Assembly (NCBI GenBank): GCA_029216955.1
Contig: JANAVB010004074.1
Span: forward strand, 32,896-96,895
Origin: Iris pallida
Lineage: Eukaryota; Streptophyta; Magnoliopsida; Asparagales; Iridaceae
Length of the DNA: 64,000 nucleotides
Reading direction: 5' to 3'
Positions within the stretch are counted from its first letter, which is position 1. Each line of letters opens with the position of its first letter. The notes under the pieces are model-generated. The model saw nothing but the letters and a program-made list of their open reading frames with translations, made no database searches and was not told the origin of the DNA. A program made the translations under genes and the position numbers. Of the stretch, positions 58,941 to 64,000 are shown in pieces.

Positions 58941-60644
58941 TTACCATCTATTTGATGAGTATCTAATTCCATTTGGCTCTTTGGCATTCATTTTGCCTTG
59001 GATGAACAACATTCTCTGAAGCACTTTATGTAAATCTAGACTATAGGGAATTTGGACTCCTTGGTCTAATGAGCTTAAATTTATTGAAGGAAAAGGGTAT
59101 TACACCTACCCAACTGGTCTTTGAGTATGTTTTATGATAAATCTTGTCTTGATGGGTTTGCCGCACCTTAAATTTGTCTCATTTTAGTGTTGGCACTAGG
59201 TTACGAGCCTTCCGTAGAAACTTGGTCAAGTATTCTGTTGAGCAGCCTCAATTTTGAATTGTTCACTGTGGCCCACCTCATTGTGATATTAGATGGTGCA
59301 GGTGATGACTGTCATTTATGTAAATCTACATAAGGACATTAAGCGCACTGGAAATGCCATTCTTCTATGACAAATTAGAAGCCCTATTCCTCTTTCGAAC
59401 ATGTACTTCCCTGTTATTTGTTGACATTAGTTTTCTGAACATATTTGCGACTAGGTGGCAACAAAGATGTCCTCTCCTTCATTTCTGGAGACATCTTTCT
59501 TTGGAGTTTTAAGATGTCCCGACTTCCACAAGAATGTGAGCACTTAAGGTCTGTCACTATGAGTGGTCATCTTTCCCAGTTCCCATTCTCTCAAAAACAG
59601 CAATGGATTTTAAGAATGTCATCAGTTTTGGGGTTAGATTTGAGTAATGGTTTGTAGAGAAGGTCACTAAATTCTTCTCGAGTCCCAGTGACAGATTCTT
59701 GAGGCAGGAAGCCAAGGGCAAATGATTTTGCGGCCGATCATGATTCAATAGCCACATTTCCCCCTGTATCCATCTTTTTTAATTAGTAGTGAAGAGTAAT
59801 AGTTTTCTTCATTTTATGGATTTATTGTTTTATGTATTTTCCATTTCTTGCTAGGGTTAGCGATGTCATGCTTTTGTAGTCCTATAAATATTGGCCAAGA
59901 GCCCTAGTAAAATTTTAACCCATTCTAGCAAAATGTAGCCTTTATTTTCTACAATTGGGTTCCACAATTTCACTCATTGTTGCATGGTATCACCAAGATA
60001 AGGAGTAGGCACCAAGGTACACAGTAGCTGATGTGCATCTTGTAGGCATCTGAAGAATGTACAGTTGAGATTGGAGATTTATAATTCTTTCACATCCTTC
60101 ACTTTGCATGCCCAAATGTACTCGTTGCCACATTTAGGGTTTTTACCATCTCAAATTGCCAACTAATTGCATTGTATAGCACTTTCTCTAATGTATGTCG
60201 CCCTCTGGTCATCATGTAAAGATTTGAATAGATTTATCATCTGAACAATTGATTAGTTGGTTGATAGTTGAATGTTAAAGACTTGTACATATCGACAAGA
60301 TATGCGAGTACTTCTATTCATGCTGGGACCATGGCATTATCTGATTTTTCTCGCTACCTAACACTTTTGATAGCCATCTGTCAAACCGACTCTGAATTAA
60401 AGAATTGAAGCATATATATTTCTAAAGAGTAGATTATTATCTTATTTTTATGCATTAGTTTTATGTATTTTCCATTTCTAGCTGGGATAGTGATATCACT
60501 TGTCACATTTTTTATAGTTCTATAAAAATTGGCCAAGTGCTCTAATAAAAAACCTGATCCATTCTAGTCCATTTCCAACGTGTATCAATCATCAACATTG
60601 TATGTGTCATCCTCTCTTTTATACTCGACTTTTGATTGCATCAG

Positions 60645-60713
60645 GTTCTTGGTTTTGGGGAGTACATCGAAGATGTTTATGCTGCATATGAACAACACAA
60701 GCTTGAAACTCTG
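60645..60713 (+). CDS. Dr1 (NC2B): NC2-beta exon 4
   Basis: 23 codons, VLGFGEYIEDVYAAYEQHK then LETL, the last helix of the histone fold region. Phase 0 at both ends, donor CTG|GTTCGT. Confidence 0.93.
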
Positions 60714-61029
60714 GTTCGTATTTTTTGAAATCTCTTCATCGGGTATCTTCAACTATTGTTCAGGCCTAGTTGTGAATCCACACTATTACAAAATTTGTGA
60801 TTTGGATTTATTTTCAATGAAATTTTGTTACTCCCTTGTGGTTCCTGCAATGTCTTACAAAGATAAAAAAATGTTTATATAAGATTCCCAGTCTCCCCAA
60901 TGACCAAGAAAGTTGTGTGGAGAATCTCAACCATGAAACTCTGCTGAAGGAAATGCAATAAAAAAATATTTTAGGACAACTAAATCATCCAAACATAGGT
61001 TTAATGATGAGTTTGTTGGTAACTGGCAG
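60714..61029 (+). other. NC2-beta intron 4 (316 bp)
   Basis: The only normal-sized intron of the gene. Acceptor AACTGGCAG. No insert is seen. Confidence 0.88.
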
Positions 61030-61188
61030 GACTCTCCCAAGGGCGGAAAGTTCAGCGGAGCTGAGATGACAGAGGAAGAAGCATTAGCAGAGCAGCAGAG
61101 GATGTTCGCAGAGGCTCGTGCGAGAATGAACAATGGCGTTAGCAGTACACAGAAGCAATCAGACTCGGTTCCTAGCTTAGAGAGCTGA
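61030..61188 (+). CDS. Dr1 (NC2B): NC2-beta exon 5
   Basis: 52 codons and TGA. DSPKGGKFSGAEMTEEEA, then a charged, Q-rich helix (EQQRMFAEARARMNNG) and a short polar tail ending SLES. This matches the C-terminal helix of plant Dr1. Confidence 0.93.
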   Translation, partial: DSPKGGKFSGAEMTEEEALAEQQRMFAEARARMNNGVSSTQKQSDSVPSLES

Positions 61189-61909
61189 TGATATTAAAAA
61201 TCTAACATTGTACTAGTATTTTAAGCATATTTTCCAGATAAATATATGCCCAAACAATCTCAGCCTGTGGGTTTGCGTTTTTATTTAAAAAGAGAAAAAA
61301 TGGTGTTTCCGTTTGTATAAACAATAGCAGGAAACCATACACAAATGCAGATTGACCATGTAATATAATCTTGGCAGTGTATGTAATCTCTTCTATTGAG
61401 TAGGGGTGAAGGTTTCAATAGTAAAACATTCAAAACCGACAGCGAACTGAAATTAATTACAACAGAAATAGAACCGAACCAATATTTGATTTGGTTTGTT
61501 CGTTTGGCTATATTTTTATTTTGTTTAGTAAGCCGAACCTAAAATTGGAATTGTTGTTAAATTATTTAAAAAGAAATATAATTTGTGTACATACAGTTTG
61601 TTTGTTGTATTTTGAAGTTGGATTCAAAGTTAGACTAGCTATTAAATTATTAAAGTTGGACTTTAAAGGCATAAAATTATTATTTTTAAAATATACCAAA
61701 AATAAATATATTTTTAATAATAATATATATATAAAATTGAAGGTAGTTATATAATTGTGTAAGTTTTATTCAAATTTAGACTGAAACTAACGGATCTATT
61801 TAGTAGGAATCCTGATCATAATAAAAGTATATGAAGTTTCAATAGTGGAGTATATCCGAAATCGAATTCCAATAAGAAAATAATATGAGAAATTTTGAGT
61901 TCTTATACT
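61189..61909 (+). other. 3' untranslated region and AT-rich flank
   Basis: A polyadenylation site is likely within the first 250 bases (AATATATGCC, TTTGTATAAACAATAG), but I cannot place it. No other gene is seen. Confidence 0.5.
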
Positions 61910-62240
61910 TATTTTATAATAATTCAAGGTGCAATCTATCGAGTTACCATAATGCATAAATCCCAGTTTTAACCGAAATAGTCAATGAATAACAGTCGAC
62001 TCTTTTGACCTATATAAATAAAAAAAAAATTTGTGAGTTGTATCCTACTTATTTTACCATAATTGAAGATGTACTCTACTTATTTGAGGATATTTTGGTC
62101 ATAATTCAAAACGCATTCTACTTAAATGGGTGGTCAAAGGAGTTGACAGTTAGTCATTATCTGTTTTCGTTAAAAGTAGAAGTTTTATACATTATGGTAA
62201 TTCGGTAGGGATGCACCTTGAATTATGGTAAAATAAAAAT
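61910..62240. mobile_element. Fold-back MITE with long TIRs
   Basis: TTCAAGGTGCAATCTATCGA and ATTACCATAATG-type blocks on the left recur inverted on the right (GGATGCACCTTGAATTATGG). The arms of about 100 bases include GTCAATGAATAACAGTCGAC and its imperfect inverse. No coding. Confidence 0.7.
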
Positions 62241-62439
62241 TTGTGAAATTGTTAAAACATCGAATTTCAGTAAGAAAATAATCTCTGTTGAATCGCAACA
62301 TCCATGGCAAAAACTGCCAACAAAATCTCATGGAGACTGATACAGAATATATGGTCCCACATACAGGTGTTGGATTGTATAGAACAAAAAGAACAACAAA
62401 CTGATTGAGTTTGTGAATATAAGAGTGATCACTAACACC

Positions 62440-62880
62440 CCCTACAGCAGCCTGTTGTTCGGAGTCGCAGCCTACTCGCGATAGCACGACGACCGGAGTG
62501 CCAACAGCCGAAGCCGAGTCGACCGATAGACGTCCTCCCCAGGCCCGTCGCATTGGGTACGAGATCACCATGGTGGTGGTGCTGCAAGGGACACTGCGGG
62601 AGGGAGGGGGAGGGGAGGGGGCGGGCGCGGTGCATGGCGCAGCTGCAGTTGCGGTGGTATGGCCTGCGGCGGACTTCCCTGTCGCTGGACATGCACCCGT
62701 CCAGCGCGCCCCGGGCGGTCCATCCGTGCACCCCGGAGACGACGACGCAAGTGGCCATTGCTTGCTGCAGCTGTGGTGGATGAATCTCTTCTCTCCTCTG
62801 CTTGGCTCCGTCTCCCTACTACTTCTGCTTCCGTGTTGGAATATATGGAAGTGGTAGCCGTGTTAGTTGAGCGTAGCTGG
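62440..62880. other. GC-rich island of unknown function
   Basis: Open in several frames on both strands, with purine-rich GGGAGGGGGAGGGGAGG. On the plus strand MAQLQLRWYGLRRTSLSLDM is one possible start at 62635. I recognise no domain. It may be part of a first exon or promoter, or a captured fragment. Confidence 0.35.
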
Positions 62881-63239
62881 TTGGGTCCATGAATTGAGTA
62901 TCGCTGCGAGAACATAGACTTGTTCAACTTGTGTTTTTCTATGTTGGTGTGCTGTCAAGTGGCTGGTTCGTTGCAGACTGAAATTGTGGGGACAAAGGCC
63001 ACGAGCCATAACATATAAGTCCACGCGAGAGATCAAAACGAAACGTGAACATACTACTGCAGCACCAAGTTCTGCTGGCATGTGCAGCCAGCCAGACCCT
63101 CTTCCTCGGCAGTTTCCTTGTGCTAAACCTTTTTTTTTTTTTTGGATTTTATTTATCTATGTATTCCCCCGATAGCATTGACTTTTTTGTTGCGTGTTGA
63201 TCAGTTGGTTGTGTTGGTGTTTTTGCCTGTGTAAAATAG
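62881..63239. other. Unassigned intergenic sequence
   Basis: No gene is seen. A T run lies at 63130-63141. Confidence 0.4.
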
Positions 63240-63455
63240 TTCCACATCGGCTATACCACAAAGTGAGTATATCAATATAATGCTTTACATGTGTTGAGGT
63301 GTGCAAACAGGGTGTGGTTGGCACATGTGGGTGTCATGTGAGAATATTTTTCTAGAAGAAAAATGATTAACTCCAACAAGGAAGCATGTTGCTTTTTCTC
63401 GTGGCACACGACTACGCTGATTGCGGGATGATCTAAAATATCAAACTCTACTTTT

Positions 63456-63750
63456 GAGTATTGATATTTTAGTCCCACATCGGATAAGAGAATAAGTGAA
63501 GTCTCATTCACTTTATATATAGAGCCCCCAGCCTCCTTTGTGAAGTACAAAAAATAAGAAAGTAAGGGAGCCCGTTCGAGTCACAAAAAGTTGAGTATGA
63601 GTGTTCCAGAAGTTCTTTGTGGACTTACTGGTTCCTGAAAGCAGTTCGCGGCAGGCAAATCTTGCTTTGAGCAACGATGGTTTTACCATCCCAGCAAAAA
63701 TAATAATTTATTATTTTTCTTCTCCTTGTATTTGAGAGAAGAAGTTGTAA
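63456..63750 (+). repeat. Putative LTR (copia-like)
   Basis: AGTCCCACATCGG near the start, a TATA box (TTTATATATAGAG) about 50 bases on, and TGGTATTCAGTGGC at the right, which resembles but does not equal a tRNA-Met primer site. A related TTCCACATCGG lies at 63241. The partner LTR would be outside the window. Confidence 0.4.
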
Positions 63751-63774
63751 TATGAAAGGATGGTGGTATTCAGT

Positions 63775-63990
63775 GGCTTTAGGATCATTTGGAGAGCAAA
63801 CTTGTTTGCCGGAACCTCCAAAATTCTAAGGATCATTTGGAGAGCTTGTTTGCCGGAATCTCCAAAATTATAAGGATCATTGGAAGGCAAACTTGTTTGC
63901 CAGAATCTCCATAATCCTAAGGGTCTTTTGGAGAGCAAACTTGTCTGCCAGAATCTTCAAAATCCTAACAGAGAGCAAATCTATTGGCAA
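63775..63990 (+). repeat. Tandem repeat of about 50 bp, at least 4 units
   Basis: Unit core GGATCATTTGGAGAGCAAAC, then TTGTTTGCCGGAATCTCCAA and AATTCTAA. Units vary by small indels and may continue past the right edge. Confidence 0.85.
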
Positions 63991-64000
63991 GGAGAGGGTT

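Larger units (their letters stand above)
56022..60644 (+). other. NC2-beta intron 3 (4.6 kb)
   Basis: Acceptor TTGCATCAG. It holds SINE 2, two TATCGG-family MITEs and a LINE tail. 56393-57825 and 58941-60640 contain nothing else I recognise. Confidence 0.88.
27451..61188 (+). pseudogene. Dr1 (NC2B): NC2-beta/Dr1 corepressor gene, five exons, frameshift in exon 3
   Basis: NC2-beta pairs with NC2-alpha through a histone fold, binds TBP on promoter DNA and blocks TFIIA/TFIIB entry. Five coding exons (27451-27505, 31508-31597, 55928-56021, 60645-60713, 61030-61188) all have GT-AG borders and correct phases. Signature pieces are MEPMDIVGKSKEDVSLP, KIIKEMLPPDVRVARD, EFINLISSESNEVCS, VLGFGEYIEDVYAAYEQHK and MTEEEALAEQQRMFAEARAR. 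Total length would be about 155 residues, near the usual plant size of about 160. Exon 3 is one base short, so reading changes frame after residue 67 and stops at codon 79 (TAG 56017). Either the gene is broken here or the sequence has an indel error; conserved splice sites and exons favour a recent lesion or an error. I cannot say whether another copy exists. Confidence 0.9.

Noticed and set aside
61395..61560. TAGGGGTGAAGGTTTC, resembling the hAT end at 34955
   Set aside because: No inverted partner and no transposase remnant were found nearby.

Overview
The window is nuclear DNA of a flowering plant. It carries plant Ty3/gypsy chromoviruses, Ty1/copia, hAT, Mutator-like and PIF/Harbinger-type elements, LINE-RTE tails and tRNA-derived SINEs, plus one host gene with GT-AG introns whose product matches the plant NC2-beta/Dr1 corepressor. 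I cannot fix the species. The very long, repeat-stuffed introns point to a genome with intron expansion.

Layout. 1-6721: Tekay-like chromovirus A (+), entering from beyond the left edge, with pol broken by four in-frame stops and a frameshift. It sits inside the left LTR of chromovirus B (-, 6722-16899), whose 2.6-kb LTRs hold a striking array of about 29 'ATGCGGCT'-type units. 16900-19168: remnants of two further LTRs. 19169-21061: gene-free DNA with clusters of palindromes built on GGACTGT. 21062-26789: a PIF/Harbinger-like MITE interrupted by a decayed minus-strand copia element. 26793-27218: a second MITE with near-perfect TIRs and TTA duplications, ending 232 bp before the host start codon.

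27451-61188: the NC2-beta gene (+), five coding exons (55, 90, 94, 69 and 159 nt) over 33.7 kb. Intron 1 (4.0 kb) has a 690-bp tandem duplication, a LINE tail and a hAT-like MITE. Intron 2 (24.3 kb) holds a Pack-MULE-like element with a captured host-gene fragment, a 12.8-kb composite of two inverted hAT elements with a chromovirus (C) nested inside, a SINE with a perfect 16-bp duplication, LINE tails and more MITEs. Intron 3 (4.6 kb) holds a second SINE and two more MITEs of the intron 1 family. Exon 3 is one nucleotide shorter than its frame requires, which predicts truncation after 78 residues: a real lesion or an assembly error.

61189-64000: 3' flank with a fold-back MITE, a GC-rich island of unknown meaning, a putative LTR and a 50-bp tandem repeat at the right edge.

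No tRNA, rRNA or CRISPR feature was seen. All transposon reading frames I could assign are damaged. The only plausible cellular gene is NC2-beta.
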